Source: an uncultured Clostridium sp. (lineage in GTDB: Bacteria > Bacillota > Clostridia > Clostridiales > Clostridiaceae). From it: a stretch of 5,986 nucleotides of DNA. Where the stretch lies: assembly GCA_934777095.1 (NCBI GenBank), contig CAKVNP010000146.1, positions 1-5,986 on the forward strand, read 5' to 3'. Position 1 is the first letter of the stretch; every line of letters starts with the position of its first letter. Below the pieces are notes generated by a model that saw only the letters and a list, made by a program, of their open reading frames with translations, was not told the origin of the DNA and made no database searches. This document shows, piece by piece, positions 5,873 to 5,986 of this stretch. The position numbers and the translations under genes were made by a program.

Positions 5873-5986
5873 ATGAAAAATTTTGTGGAAATAGTTGATG
5901 TAGTTGCTAGACAAGTGCTAGATTCAAGATGTTTTCCAACTGTAGAAGTAGAAGTATATCTTGAGGATGGACCAATTGGTAGGGCA
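5873..5986 (+). CDS. eno: Enolase, N-terminal end (3' end outside the window)
   Basis: The first 38 codons of enolase, which dehydrates 2-phosphoglycerate to phosphoenolpyruvate in the cytoplasm. The fragment contains the family's opening strand and motif: IVDV (7-10), ARQVLDSR (12-19), then PTVEVEV (22-28), and ends at GRA, just before the conserved PSGAS loop. The start ATG follows a perfect AAGGAGG (5858-5864) at 8 bases. Residues 20-21 are Cys-Phe where most enolases have Gly-Asn (SRGNPT). This seems to be a clostridial variant rather than damage. The enzyme's active-site residues lie beyond the window. It acts directly after GpmI in the pathway, although two other genes lie between them. 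I see no convincing promoter in 5757-5872, so it may be read together with the kinase-like gene. Confidence 0.96.
   Translation, partial: MKNFVEIVDVVARQVLDSRCFPTVEVEVYLEDGPIGRA

Noticed and set aside
1..5986. CRISPR array, tRNA, rRNA, riboswitch, insertion sequence or toxin-antitoxin pair
   Set aside because: I looked for regular repeats with spacers, cloverleaf or T-box signatures, transposase motifs and small paired genes on both strands and found none.

Overview
The window is a piece of the lower-glycolysis gene cluster of a low-GC Gram-positive bacterium, most likely Clostridium in the strict sense. The base composition is very AT-rich, codons favour AGA, TTA and GAA, ribosome-binding sites are strong AGGAGG types, and the TpiA, GpmI and enolase sequences look clostridial. 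I cannot name a species from this window.

Layout, all genes on the + strand: the 3' end of pgk (1-156); a structured intergenic stretch (about 141-318); tpiA (332-1078) and a terminator; gpmI (1311-2834), with its own sigma-A-type promoter and a terminator; a transmembrane chemoreceptor gene (2966-5047), preceded by a good match to a sigma-D (flagellar) promoter and followed by a perfect 33-nt palindromic terminator; a small atypical protein-kinase-like gene (5160-5756); and the first 38 codons of eno (5873 onward).

Pgk, TpiA, GpmI and Eno cover consecutive steps of triose to phosphoenolpyruvate metabolism, and the order pgk-tpiA-pgm-eno is the classic Firmicutes arrangement (for example Bacillus subtilis). 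Here the series is divided into apparent transcription units: pgk-tpiA, gpmI, chemoreceptor, and kinase possibly with eno. The chemoreceptor and kinase sit between gpmI and eno and have no evident glycolytic role.

I see no clear undescribed multi-gene system. The points most worth a second look are: the composite inverted-repeat element between pgk and tpiA, whose arms are built of degenerate 7-nt units and enclose two small hairpins; the sigma-D-like promoter and chemoreceptor embedded in a glycolytic locus; and the kinase-like protein, with Asp in place of the catalytic-loop Asn and DPK in place of DFG, encoded just before eno with no visible terminator between them.
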